The notes under the pieces are model-generated. The model ran no database searches, was not told the DNA's origin, and saw only the letters and a program-made list of their open reading frames with translations. From Opitutaceae bacterium (GTDB lineage Bacteria > Verrucomicrobiota > Verrucomicrobiia > Opitutales > Opitutaceae), in NCBI GenBank assembly GCA_030648295.1, contig JAUSID010000123.1, positions 1-64,000 on the forward strand: 64,000 nucleotides of DNA. Reading direction: 5' to 3'. The position numbers and the translations under genes were made by a program. Positions 55,242-64,000 of the stretch are shown piece after piece. Position 1 is the first letter of the stretch, and every line of letters starts with the position of its first letter.

Positions 55242-55345
55242 GGTTTTGGGTCTTGGGTTTTGAGTTTTGAGTTCCAAGCCCATCCCAAGAAACCCCGGCG
55301 GGGCGCCGCACCGAACCCAAAACCCAAAACGCAAAACCCAAAACC
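55242..55345. repeat. inverted repeat with 33-base arms
   Basis: The left arm (55242-55274) and right arm (55313-55345) are reverse complements at 29 of 33 positions, made of TTTTGGG/CCCAAAA-type words, with a 38-base loop. It fills the gap between the DUF1800 and DUF1501 genes and ends eight bases before the DUF1501 start. In RNA it would be a very stable hairpin. Confidence 0.75.
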
Positions 55346-55353
55346 TTTCTCTC

Positions 55354-56763
55354 ATGATTAATTCCCGCCGCAAATTCCTCGGCCAATGCTGCGCCGCCGT
55401 CGGCACCACCGGCATGCTGTCCGCGCTGGCCCAACTGCGGCTGCTCGGCGCGATGGCGAGCCCCGCCAATGGCCCGCTTGTGCCCGCGACGGCCGGTGCG
55501 CTTCCCGACGACTTCAAGGCGCTGGTGTGTCTCTTTCTCGCCGGGGGCAACGATGCCAACAACATTGTCATCCCGATCGACCCCACGGGCTACCGCGCCT
55601 ACACGACCGGCCGCGGCGCCCTCGCGCTCCCGTTGAGCCGTGCGCTCACCATCAGCCCACGGACTTCCGACGGCCACGCCTACGGCCTCCATCCCGCGAT
55701 GCCGGAACTGCAGTCGCTGTTCGGCGAGGGAAAATTCGCCGTGCTCGCCAATGTCGGGACGCTCGTCGCCCCGACGACCAAGGCCCAGTACACCGCCCGT
55801 TCGGTTCCACTGCCGCCGCAGCTTTTCTCCCACAGCGACCAGCAGGTCCAATGGCAAAGCAGCGTGCCGGACCAGATCTTCTCGACCGGCTGGGGCGGCC
55901 GGCTCGCCGATCTCACGAACGCGTTCAACGCGAACAACGCCGTTTCGATGTCAATGACGCTGGACGGCGACAACTCGTTCCAAGTGGGCCAGGAGGTCGT
56001 CCAGTTCGCGGTGAACCCGGGCGGCGCCATCGTACTGACCGGCACCGCCACGGCGTCCAATCACATCCGCACCCAGGCGCTGAACGATCTCATGACGGCG
56101 GCGAACGACAATCTCTTCAAGACGGCCTTCGGCGGCCTCACCCGCGCGGCGATCACCAACAGCGAATCGATTTCCAGCTTTCTCACCGGTGCGCCCCCAT
56201 TCAACACCGCCTTTCCCGCGACGAACCTGGGCCAGCAACTGCGCACGATTGCGCGCCTGATCGCCGCCGCCCCGCAGCTGAATCTCAAGCGGCAGGTTTT
56301 CTTCGCCCGCATGGGCGGCTACGATCTCCACAACGGACAAATCGACGCGTCGAACTCCACCATCGGCGCGCACACCAATCTCCTCACCGACGTCAGCCAG
56401 TCGCTCAGCGCTTTCTATCGCGCCACGGTCGAGCTCGGTTGTGCCGAAAAGGTGACGACGTTCACCGCGTCGGATTTCGGCCGGGCCTTCAGCACGAACG
56501 GCGACGGCTCCGATCACGGCTGGGGCAGCCATCACTTCATCGTCGGCGGCGCGGTCCGCGGCGGCGACATCTACGGCCGGATGCCGGAGTGGGCCATCGA
56601 CGGCCCGGACGACACGGGCCATGGCCGCTGGATCCCGACGTCCAGCGTTGATGAATACAGCGCCACGCTCGCGAGCTGGTTCGGTGTCAGCGCGACGAAC
56701 CTGCCGCTCGTACTCCCGAACATCGGCCGCTTCGCCCGGGCCAATCTTGGTTTCCTCGGCTGA
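55354..56763 (+). CDS. Tat-exported DUF1501 protein
   Basis: A 469-residue protein with a twin-arginine signal (NSRRKFLGQCCAAVGTTGM). The DUF1501 domain, sulfatase-like, contains KALVCLFLAGGNDANNIVIP, a YGLHPAMPELQSLF segment and TASDFGRAFSTNGDGSDHGWGSHHFIVGG. DUF1501 proteins are exported folded and pair with DUF1800. ATG 55354 fixes the RR motif near the start. Confidence 0.93.
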   Translation: MINSRRKFLGQCCAAVGTTGMLSALAQLRLLGAMASPANGPLVPATAGALPDDFKALVCLFLAGGNDANNIVIPIDPTGYRAYTTGRGALALPLSRALTISPRTSDGHAYGLHPAMPELQSLFGEGKFAVLANVGTLVAPTTKAQYTARSVPLPPQLFSHSDQQVQWQSSVPDQIFSTGWGGRLADLTNAFNANNAVSMSMTLDGDNSFQVGQEVVQFAVNPGGAIVLTGTATASNHIRTQALNDLMTAANDNLFKTAFGGLTRAAITNSESISSFLTGAPPFNTAFPATNLGQQLRTIARLIAAAPQLNLKRQVFFARMGGYDLHNGQIDASNSTIGAHTNLLTDVSQSLSAFYRATVELGCAEKVTTFTASDFGRAFSTNGDGSDHGWGSHHFIVGGAVRGGDIYGRMPEWAIDGPDDTGHGRWIPTSSVDEYSATLASWFGVSATNLPLVLPNIGRFARANLGFLG

Positions 56764-56861
56764 GCACCACCCACGCTTCAGATGGCACCAATCGGCAAAA
56801 GTGCGGGAGCGGTGAAATCGCCTGCCCGCAGGCTCCTGCCAGAACACACGTTCAGCTGCTC

Positions 56862-59800
56862 GTGAATTCGGACCGATACCAACGCGCGCTCCTCGCCCCG
56901 CTACTGCTCGCGCTCTGCCTCGCCCGCGCCAGCGAGATCGACTATCTCAATCTCACGCTGCCCCTGGTGGGCGACCACGTGCTGCACGTGATCAGCCCGA
57001 CCTGTCTCGAGTTGAAACGGATCAACTCGAAACCCTCCACGGTGTCGCCGGTGGATAGTTGGGATTTCGTGGATGCCGACAGCGTCTTTCACGCTCCGCC
57101 GTTGTCGCAGTTCGCCGTCACCGTCGATGGCATTTCGGCCACGGTCACCGCCGTCGGCTTCAAACGCCGCCCCTTTTACGCGCCGATGTTGATTCGCGAC
57201 CTGCGGATCGAAAACAGCCTCTATCTGCAGCTCTCCGCTCCGATCGCCGACGGACAGGTCGTGGTGGTGACAAATCCAGACGCCCAGCTTTGGGCGGCGA
57301 CTGACAGCTATACGGCGACGACCGACCCGCTGCGCTACAGCCCGGCGATTCACGTGAATCAGGAAGGCTATGTCCCCGGTCTGCCGAAGAAGGCCATGAT
57401 CGGTTACTACCTCGGCGATCTCGGCGAGCTGAACGTCTCCGCATCGCTCCGCTTCACGATCGTCACGGCGGGCACCGGCGCGCTCGTCTATGACGGGGCG
57501 CTCACCCTGCGGCCGGACATCGGCTATCTCTCCCTGCCCACGCCCTACCAAAAAGTCGTCGAGGCCGATTTCACCAGCGTCACTGCGCCCGGCGACTACC
57601 AGCTCGTCGTGCCCGGCCTCGGCGCCTCGCTGCCATTCGCGATCGCCGAGGGCGTGGCGATGAGTTTCCTGCGCACCTACGCGCTCGGACTTTATCAGCA
57701 GCGCTGCGGCACGGACAATGTCATGCCGTTCACGCGCTTCGTGCATGGCGCGTGTCATGTCGTCGCCGCGCAGGTGCCGTCGCCTCAGGCCGACTTTCTG
57801 TTCACGTGGTCCACGATCTCGGGCAAGAATGGAGATTTCGCGACCAATCCGCGACACACCGCGCCGCAGCTCGCTGGCGAGGCCGCCCAGCTCTATCCGT
57901 TCGTGAACAAGGGCGCGATCGACGTGTCGGGCGGTCATCACGACGCCGGCGATTACAGCAAATACACGATCAACAGCGCCGCGCTGGCGCATCTGTTGAT
58001 GTTTACCGCCGATGCGATCCCTGGGGCGGGCGCGCTGGACAACCTCGGCCTGCCGCAAAGCGGCGATGGCATCAGCGACATCCTGCAGGAGGCAAAACAG
58101 GAGGCGGACTATATCGCGAAGCTGCAGGATGCCGACGGCGGCTTCTACTTCATCGTTTACCCAAAGACGCGCGAATATGAGTCCAACGTCCTGCCGGAGA
58201 ACGGCGACGCCCAGGTCGTCTGGCCGAAAAACACCGCCGCCACCGCCGCCGCCGTCGCGACGCTCGCGCAAGTCGCCTCCTCGCCGGGATTCAAAGCCGC
58301 CTATCCCACGGTCGCGGCGCTTTACCTGAAAAAGGCGAAACTCGGCTGGCAGTTTCTGGTCAACGCCATCGCGGCCCGCGGCAAGGACGGCTCGTACCAG
58401 AAGATCACCTTTTACGGCGACAACTACATGCACGACGACGAGCTCGCCTGGGCGGCGTGCGAGATGTTTGTCGCGACGGGCGAAGCCCAGTATCGGGATA
58501 AGCTGTTCGCGTGGTTTCCGGATCCCGGCGCCACCACCACGTTTCGCTGGGGCTGGTGGCGGATGTCCGAATCGTGGGGCAACGCGATCCGCAGCTACGC
58601 CTTCGCCGTCCGCACCGGCCGGCTCCAGGCCAGCCAGCTCGACCCCGCCTATCTGGCCAAGTGCGAAGCGCAAATCGTCGCCGCCGGCAATGACGCCCTG
58701 CGCTGGTCGGGCCAGAATTCCTACGCGAGCAGTTTCCCCGAGGAGACGAAGCGTGTCCTTTCCGCCGGTTGGTATTTCTCGCTCGATCAGGCTTCGGACA
58801 TGGCGACCGCCCACCAGATCGCTCCGCAGGCGACCTACCTCGACGCCCTGGTCGGCAACATGAATTACGAAGGCGGCACGAATCCGGTCAACGTCACCTA
58901 CCTCACCGGCCTCGGCCGGAAACGACAGCGCGAAATCGTGAGCCAGTATGCGCTGAATGACCGCCGCGTGCTGCCGCCCACGGGCATCCCGCTCGGCAAT
59001 ATCCAGACCACGTTCGCGTTCCTCGACCCCTACGGCAGCGAGCTCGGGGCCCTCGTGTTCCCTTCGGACGGCGCGTCGGTCGCGCCGTATGAATTCTACG
59101 ACCGCTGGGCGGACAGCTTCAATGTCACGACCGAATATATCGCGGTGAACCAGGCGCGGAGCCTCCTCGCGCTCAGCGTGCTCGCGACGCGGACGACCAC
59201 GACGTCGCAGGTCTGGCGTTCCGGCGTCGCGCAGATTACGGCGCCGGCGACCGTCGCGCTGTTGGACGCGCCAGTCACGCTCACCGTGCAGGCGCCGGGT
59301 TTCGATCTCACGGACGCGCGCATCGTGTGGGAGGCGCGCGACCAGGAACCGGCGTTCGGATCGACTTACACCATCTCGCCGAAGAACAACGGCCCGCAGT
59401 GGGTAGAAGCTGAAATCGCCCTGGCCGACGGCCGGCGCGTGTTCGCCCTGAATTCCTTCAACGCGAACAGCACGGTCGTGAACTGGGTCGATGGCGCCGT
59501 GCCGGCCGGCGGAGGGCTGAACGCTTCGGGCGGCGATGCCTGGACCTGGGTCACGCCCAGCCCCGCGGCGCCTTCCGGCCACCTCACGCATCAATCCAAT
59601 ATCGCGACCGTTGATGTCCCTGAACATGCGCACTGGTTCACCGGTGCCACCGCGACGCTCCACGTCGGCCTCGGCGACGAGATGTTCGCGTGGGTTTATC
59701 TTGATCCGCGCAACCCGCCCACGGAAGTGATGCTCACGTGGAATGACGGTTCCGAGGAACACCGCGCTTACTGGGGCGCCAACAGTATCTTGTGGGGCAC

Positions 59801-62216
59801 CAACAACTCCCCCGGTCGCTACTACGTGGGTGCGCTGCCGGCCACCGGACAATGGCTGCGCCTGAGCGTGCCGGCGAGTGCGGTCGGGCTCGAAGGGAGC
59901 ACGGTGACGGGCATGGGTTTCGCCCTCTACGGCGGTCGCGCCACCTGGGACACCGCCGGCATCGCGACCGCGGTCGAGCCCGCGACCGCGCCGGCGATCA
60001 CGACCCAGCCGCAGCCGCAGGTCACCACCATCGGGGCGGGCGCCACCTTCAGCGTTGTCGCGACCGGCACGGCGCCGTTGGCGTATCAATGGTCGAGATA
60101 CGCCACGACGCTGGCGGGCGCGACCGGCGCATCGCTGGCGCTGACGAACGTGCAGGCCACGGATGCCGGCAGCTACAGCGTCGTGGTGGCCAATGCCGTC
60201 GGTGCCGCGTCGTCGGAAGCCGCCATCCTGACGGTGAATCCAGGGGCGGGCGCGCCAACCATCTCGGTGCAGCCGCAGTCACAGGCGGTGACTGCCGGTG
60301 CGAGTGCGACGTTCACCGTGTCCGCGAGCGGCACGGCTCCCCTCGGCTACCAGTGGAAACGGAACGGCTTCGCCATCTCGGGTGCGACTTCCGCCAGTTA
60401 CACGTTCACGCTGGCCGCACCCGGGCGTGACAACGGCTGGTATCAGGCCGTCGTCACCAACAGCAGCGGCACGGCCACGAGCGCTGCCGCGTTCATCAAC
60501 ATTTCGATCGTAACGACGCAAATCGTCGGCTGGGGGCGAAACGCCGAAGGCGAAGCCACCGTGCCGGCCGGCTTGAACGATGCCGTGGCCGTCGCCGCGG
60601 GCGGCGCGCACGCGGTGGCATTGAAGGCGAATGGCACCGTCGTCGCCTGGGGCCGGAACACCGAGGGCCAAGCCACGGTGCCCACGGGCTTGAACAACGT
60701 GGTCGGCCTCGCCGCCGGGCTCGCGCACACTGTCGGGTTGAAGAGCGACGGCACCGTGGTGGCGTGGGGTGCAAACGCCCAGGGCCAGTCAACGGTGCCC
60801 GGCGGATTGGGAAACGTCGTGAGTGTGGCCGCGGGAAATTATCACAGCATCGCGCTCCGGGGCGACGGCACCGTCGTCGCCTGGGGCGACAATCGCTCCG
60901 GCGCGATCGCGCTCCCCGCGGCCCTGGCCGGCGTCATCGGCATCGCCGCGGGCGGCGCGCACACGGTCGCGTTGAAGAGTGGTGGCACGGTGATCGCCTG
61001 GGGCTACAATGGGTCCGGACAGACCACCGTGCCGAGCGCATTGACGAATGTCCTCAGCATCGCCGCTGGTTATTACCACACCGTGGCGTTGAAGTCCGAC
61101 GGCACCGTTGTAGCGTGGGGCTGGAACGGATACGGCCAGACGACCGTGCCCGCCGGCTTGGGCGCGGTCGCCGGCATCGCCGCGGGCGGCAGCCACTCCG
61201 CCGCACTGAAAAGCAACGGCACCGTCGTCGCGTGGGGCGACAATACTTTCGGCCAGGCCGCCGTGCCGACCGGCCTGACCCAGGTTTTCCGCGTCGCCGC
61301 GGGCGGCGATCACACGCTTGCCCTGCGTGACGCGCGCGTGCTGCCGGCATTCTCCACGCCACCTGCAACTCAGTCCGTTCTTGCCGGGGAGCCGGTGACG
61401 TTTTCGGCCATCGCCACCGGCACACCCGCGCCGACCTTGCAGTGGCGCAAGGGCGGCGTCGCGATCGGCGGCGCGACGAACACGAGCTACGCCATCGCGG
61501 TCACCGTGGTGGCCGACTCGGGCAGCTACGATGTGGTCGCGACGAATTCGGCCGGCACCGGCAACAGCGCGGTCGCGACGCTGACGGTTGGGAAGATCAC
61601 GTCGACCGTCGCGTGGACGGCGCCGGCGGCGATCGTCTATGGCGTGGCGCTTTCCGCGACGCAGCTCAACGCCACGGCCACCGTGCCCGGCACGTTTGTC
61701 TACAATCCGGTTGCCGGCACCGTGCTCGGCGCGGGCGCGGGCCAGGCACTCGCGGTGACGTTTACTCCAACCGATGCCGCGAACTACAGCACGGCGACGG
61801 GCGCGACCACCATCTCCGTGTCGCCTAATTTCGCCTCGTGGAAGCTGGGGAAGTTCACCAGCGCGGAACTCTCCGATGCAACGAAGAGCGGGCCCGACGC
61901 CGTGTACGGGCTCGATGGCGTCACCAATCGAACCAAATACGCGCTCGGCCTGGAGCCGAACGTCAACTCGGAGTCCGGGCTGCCGCAGTTGTCCGTGGCC
62001 GGTGCCGAGTTCGTCTACACCTACAACCGGCTGGCCGTTTGCCCGGATGTCACCTACACGGTGCAGGTCTCCACCGACCTCGTCACGTGGACGACCTCCG
62101 GCGTGACGCATGAACTGGTTCAGGTCGTTGGTGCCACGCAGACGTGGCGAGGGCGCTACACCATCGGGGTGAACGCCAAGCTATTTCTCCGCCTCTCGCT
62201 CGCATTCACCCCCTGA
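56862..62216 (+). CDS. GH9 glycosidase with Ig-like and RCC1-repeat modules
   Basis: A 1784-residue secreted protein from GTG 56862. After a signal peptide and a cellulase N-terminal Ig domain (residues ~160-250: IHVNQEGYVPGLPKKAMI), a GH9 barrel carries GGHHDAGDYSKYT near 360 and a late YDRWADSFNVTTEYI with the likely acid near 757. Ig-like domains follow (~1045-1125, 1131-1215), then six RCC1-type repeats (~1222-1490, units ending VVAWG), another Ig-like domain and an MBG-like module (~1580-1655), and a C-terminal domain. It should hydrolyse beta-glucans outside the cell. The RCC1 propeller is unusual in a GH9 enzyme. Confidence 0.9.
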   Translation: MNSDRYQRALLAPLLLALCLARASEIDYLNLTLPLVGDHVLHVISPTCLELKRINSKPSTVSPVDSWDFVDADSVFHAPPLSQFAVTVDGISATVTAVGFKRRPFYAPMLIRDLRIENSLYLQLSAPIADGQVVVVTNPDAQLWAATDSYTATTDPLRYSPAIHVNQEGYVPGLPKKAMIGYYLGDLGELNVSASLRFTIVTAGTGALVYDGALTLRPDIGYLSLPTPYQKVVEADFTSVTAPGDYQLVVPGLGASLPFAIAEGVAMSFLRTYALGLYQQRCGTDNVMPFTRFVHGACHVVAAQVPSPQADFLFTWSTISGKNGDFATNPRHTAPQLAGEAAQLYPFVNKGAIDVSGGHHDAGDYSKYTINSAALAHLLMFTADAIPGAGALDNLGLPQSGDGISDILQEAKQEADYIAKLQDADGGFYFIVYPKTREYESNVLPENGDAQVVWPKNTAATAAAVATLAQVASSPGFKAAYPTVAALYLKKAKLGWQFLVNAIAARGKDGSYQKITFYGDNYMHDDELAWAACEMFVATGEAQYRDKLFAWFPDPGATTTFRWGWWRMSESWGNAIRSYAFAVRTGRLQASQLDPAYLAKCEAQIVAAGNDALRWSGQNSYASSFPEETKRVLSAGWYFSLDQASDMATAHQIAPQATYLDALVGNMNYEGGTNPVNVTYLTGLGRKRQREIVSQYALNDRRVLPPTGIPLGNIQTTFAFLDPYGSELGALVFPSDGASVAPYEFYDRWADSFNVTTEYIAVNQARSLLALSVLATRTTTTSQVWRSGVAQITAPATVALLDAPVTLTVQAPGFDLTDARIVWEARDQEPAFGSTYTISPKNNGPQWVEAEIALADGRRVFALNSFNANSTVVNWVDGAVPAGGGLNASGGDAWTWVTPSPAAPSGHLTHQSNIATVDVPEHAHWFTGATATLHVGLGDEMFAWVYLDPRNPPTEVMLTWNDGSEEHRAYWGANSILWGTNNSPGRYYVGALPATGQWLRLSVPASAVGLEGSTVTGMGFALYGGRATWDTAGIATAVEPATAPAITTQPQPQVTTIGAGATFSVVATGTAPLAYQWSRYATTLAGATGASLALTNVQATDAGSYSVVVANAVGAASSEAAILTVNPGAGAPTISVQPQSQAVTAGASATFTVSASGTAPLGYQWKRNGFAISGATSASYTFTLAAPGRDNGWYQAVVTNSSGTATSAAAFINISIVTTQIVGWGRNAEGEATVPAGLNDAVAVAAGGAHAVALKANGTVVAWGRNTEGQATVPTGLNNVVGLAAGLAHTVGLKSDGTVVAWGANAQGQSTVPGGLGNVVSVAAGNYHSIALRGDGTVVAWGDNRSGAIALPAALAGVIGIAAGGAHTVALKSGGTVIAWGYNGSGQTTVPSALTNVLSIAAGYYHTVALKSDGTVVAWGWNGYGQTTVPAGLGAVAGIAAGGSHSAALKSNGTVVAWGDNTFGQAAVPTGLTQVFRVAAGGDHTLALRDARVLPAFSTPPATQSVLAGEPVTFSAIATGTPAPTLQWRKGGVAIGGATNTSYAIAVTVVADSGSYDVVATNSAGTGNSAVATLTVGKITSTVAWTAPAAIVYGVALSATQLNATATVPGTFVYNPVAGTVLGAGAGQALAVTFTPTDAANYSTATGATTISVSPNFASWKLGKFTSAELSDATKSGPDAVYGLDGVTNRTKYALGLEPNVNSESGLPQLSVAGAEFVYTYNRLAVCPDVTYTVQVSTDLVTWTTSGVTHELVQVVGATQTWRGRYTIGVNAKLFLRLSLAFTP

Positions 62217-62222
62217 CCATGA

Positions 62223-63260
62223 ATGACCATGTATAGTCGCAACCACACCCTGACGCACCTTGCCCTGTGCTGCGGTCTGCTCGGGGCCCCCGTCCCGGCG
62301 AGTGCGCAACCGGTCAACCTCGTCCCGACCGGAGCCCTTCGGTTCACGATCAATGCCGGCAGTGCGATCGCTCCGGTGACCACTTCGTTTGCCATCTCGC
62401 TGCTGGATACGCCACAGGCCGCCGGCGCCACGGTCGCCCGGATAAACGCGATGACCGCGACGACGCTGACGGTCACGGGCGCAAACTGGATCGCGGGCGC
62501 GCTGGCCACGCCGTCTTTTCCTTATGCGATCCGGATTATCACGGGTGCGGCCGTTGGGGCCACGTTTCCCATTGGCGCCAACACGACCGACACGCTCACC
62601 TTCTTCAGCGTGGATCTCACCACGTTCGGGCTGGTGACCGGCACGGCGGGCGATTCGATGCGAATCATTCCGGTGGATACGCTCAACAGCCTGTTTGGCG
62701 CGACCACTTTTCTGGGCGGCACCAATCCCACCGAGGCGGACATGATCACGCTGAGCAGCAGCGGGACCCAGCTGTCGTATTATTACCACACGACGCTTTC
62801 GCGGTGGGTTCGCACGACGGGTCCAACCACGGATCGCGGCAACATCCCGATTCCTCTCGATGGGGCCATCAGCGTCACGCGCAAGTCGGCCGCCATGACG
62901 CTGACATTTGTCGGCCGGGTGCCGGACATGAGATTCAGCGTGGCGGTACCCAACTCCGGTCCCACCTATACCCACACGGGTTTTCCCGTGGACGTTTCCC
63001 TGGGCGTGATGAGCCTGCAAACCGCACTGCCCGGTTGGCTTTCGGCCTCCACCCCCGGCACGGCCGACACCCTTTCGGTCAGCATCGGCGCCGGCTGGCT
63101 GAGTTATTTCCATAACGGCGCCTTCTGGCAGAGAACCACCGGCCCGGCCACCAACCGGGACGCCATCGTGATCGTCGCCGGAACGCCGATCCTTATTTTC
63201 AAACGAGGCACCGCGGCCGGCGCCTCTTACTTCAACCGCGCTCTGCCGTATTCGTTCTGA
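62223..63260 (+). CDS. TIGR02597-family secreted protein
   Basis: A 345-residue protein with a signal peptide (ending near PASAQPVN). Beta-rich throughout, with ISLLDTPQAAGATVARI and LSYYYHTTLSRWVRTTG repeated in variant form (LSYFHNGAFWQRTTG). This matches the Verrucomicrobia-specific family TIGR02597, of unknown role. ATG 62223 or 62229 is the start. It follows the GH9 gene by a few bases. Confidence 0.85.
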   Translation: MTMYSRNHTLTHLALCCGLLGAPVPASAQPVNLVPTGALRFTINAGSAIAPVTTSFAISLLDTPQAAGATVARINAMTATTLTVTGANWIAGALATPSFPYAIRIITGAAVGATFPIGANTTDTLTFFSVDLTTFGLVTGTAGDSMRIIPVDTLNSLFGATTFLGGTNPTEADMITLSSSGTQLSYYYHTTLSRWVRTTGPTTDRGNIPIPLDGAISVTRKSAAMTLTFVGRVPDMRFSVAVPNSGPTYTHTGFPVDVSLGVMSLQTALPGWLSASTPGTADTLSVSIGAGWLSYFHNGAFWQRTTGPATNRDAIVIVAGTPILIFKRGTAAGASYFNRALPYSF

Positions 63261-63269
63261 ACTCGTCCT

Positions 63270-63938
63270 ATGAAAACGCTCCCAACTCTCCTCGTCCTGG
63301 CGTCGACGCTATTGCTCTCGTCCGCGCGCGCGCAGGTCGTCCTGCAGAACTTCTCCAGCACCGTTGGTACCACAACGTTCTTCCACGGTACTTGGGAAGC
63401 CTCGGGCGACCCTTTCGGCACGAACAGTCCGAACATCAATTTTGTTCAGGGCGCCGGGGTGTACGATTTCACCGGCACGACCGGACTGGTGCCGACAAAT
63501 GATGCCAACTCCAAAGTCGAGTTTTTCAACGGGACGGCCGTTAGCATCGGAACCAACACCTTTCTGTCCGTATCGGCCCAAATGCTCGCCACCAACGCTG
63601 CGACTTCGTTTGCCGTGACATTGGTCGATACCGGTGGAAAAACCGCCTTCTCGACGTTTTCCGCGGTGGATTTCGTGACCGGCAGTTACACCACGATTAC
63701 CGGAGCGCTCACTTTTCAGGCCGGCTTCGTGCCCGCGAGCATCAACTCGATGATAATTTCGGGAAACCAGTCGGGCGGCAGCGCCCAGTTCAACATCAGC
63801 TTCGACAACATTGCCGCGACCTCCGCCATTCCCGAGCCCGGCACCTACGCCGCACTCGCAGGCGCCGTTGCCCTTGGTTTCGCGGCTTGGCGCCGCCGTC
63901 GCGCCCCGCGAAATCCAGCCAGGCCGAATGTCACGTGA
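63270..63938 (+). CDS. PEP-CTERM sorting-domain protein
   Basis: A 222-residue exported protein with a signal peptide (LLSSARAQ), a beta-rich body and a C-terminal PEP-CTERM tail: AIPEPGTYAALAGAVALGF followed by AAWRRRR. The tail is cut and the protein sorted by an exosortase, which is not in this window. PEP-CTERM proteins often belong to an exopolysaccharide-linked surface layer, in line with the glycan cluster upstream. Confidence 0.93.
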   Translation: MKTLPTLLVLASTLLLSSARAQVVLQNFSSTVGTTTFFHGTWEASGDPFGTNSPNINFVQGAGVYDFTGTTGLVPTNDANSKVEFFNGTAVSIGTNTFLSVSAQMLATNAATSFAVTLVDTGGKTAFSTFSAVDFVTGSYTTITGALTFQAGFVPASINSMIISGNQSGGSAQFNISFDNIAATSAIPEPGTYAALAGAVALGFAAWRRRRAPRNPARPNVT

Positions 63939-63954
63939 TACCCCGCGCGGCGCA

Positions 63955-63991
63955 GCCGGACCGGACGACTTTCCGGAAACCGGCGATTTTT
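63955..63991 (+). terminator. candidate intrinsic terminator
   Basis: GCCGG (63955-63959) pairs with CCGGC (63980-63984), and inside it CGGA pairs with TCCG around a short loop. Five thymines follow at 63987-63991. It lies 16 bases after the PEP-CTERM stop and would end the plus-strand transcript. Confidence 0.5.
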
Positions 63992-64000
63992 GGTTTTAAC

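Noticed and set aside
56901-60089. 1062-codon open frame antisense to the GH9 gene
   Set aside because: It mirrors the GH9 codons in the opposite strand of very GC-rich DNA, has arginine/glycine-rich sequence without domains, and the sense frame has clear GH9 and RCC1 motifs.
60525-61330. tandem DNA repeats suggestive of CRISPR or minisatellite
   Set aside because: The periodic similarity is due to RCC1 protein repeats; spacing follows the codon frame and the units vary.
1-64000. tRNA, rRNA or transposase genes
   Set aside because: No T-loop-like sequence in a cloverleaf setting, no rRNA-like segment and no transposase motif were seen. A tool search could still find a divergent one.

Overview
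This window reads as chromosomal DNA from a high-GC Gram-negative bacterium of the Verrucomicrobia, most likely an Opitutaceae-like lineage. The case rests on gene content: a PEP-CTERM protein, a TIGR02597-type secreted protein, a DUF1800/DUF1501 secreted pair, a large Ig-rich GH9 protein and a YXWGXW-repeat protein, a mix typical of that phylum. No tRNA, rRNA, CRISPR array or transposase was recognised. The taxonomic call is an inference.

Layout. (1) 0.3-7.2 kb: a minus-strand CBM48-like gene and GT4 glycosyltransferase with a tiny coupled ORF, then phosphoketolase (xfp) and a YXWGXW-repeat exported protein. A strongly palindromic element (5048-5140) lies between the last two. (2) 7.3-17.5 kb: an accessory island. 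It holds a DUF433 antitoxin gene flanked by two copies of a PIN-gene segment, a 315-residue unknown coupled to a PIN toxin, a six-repeat Trp-rich protein directly behind a nuclease-helicase fusion, a VapBC pair, and a SWIM/SNF2 operon. The nuclease-helicase plus repeat-protein unit, with the unknown/PIN pair behind it, is the best candidate for an undescribed system. (3) 17.5-43.2 kb: a stress, energy and ion-homeostasis island. It carries a Ca2+-type P-ATPase, an AI-2E family exporter, a U32-like protein, an alpha/beta hydrolase, a truncated DUF6448 protein, acetate kinase, class I aldolase, an NhaC-type antiporter of visibly lower GC, a CopB-type copper ATPase with an N-terminal DUF2934 module, an M48 peptidase, LemA, two small metal-type exported or membrane proteins, an S2P/CBS protease, a quinone reductase-like enzyme, glycogen phosphorylase, cytochrome bd (cydAB) and CsbD. 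Phosphoketolase with acetate kinase can make ATP from sugar phosphates without respiration, and glycogen phosphorylase with aldolase feeds that route. Cytochrome bd suits low oxygen. I read the set as a low-oxygen/stress survival block.

Inside this block a three-gene unit (acetate kinase, alpha/beta hydrolase, U32-like) occurs twice in the same gene order on opposite strands. The second copy, at 41.0-42.9 kb, is decayed: its acetate kinase is a remnant fused in frame to the N-terminus of a histidine phosphatase, its hydrolase is intact, and its U32 gene has an internal deletion and a lost C-terminus.

(4) 43.3-44.0 kb: a Phd-like/PIN toxin-antitoxin pair. (5) 44.2-52.1 kb: surface-polysaccharide genes. 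Five sit in a tight minus-strand operon (GT2, methyltransferase, O-antigen ligase-like protein, GT4, deacetylase). A divergent GT2 is coupled to a nucleotidyltransferase-like protein. (6) 52.3-64 kb: plus-strand secreted proteins: DUF1800, DUF1501 (with a 33-bp-arm inverted repeat between them), a GH9 enzyme with Ig and RCC1 repeats, TIGR02597 and PEP-CTERM proteins, closed by a plausible terminator at the window edge.
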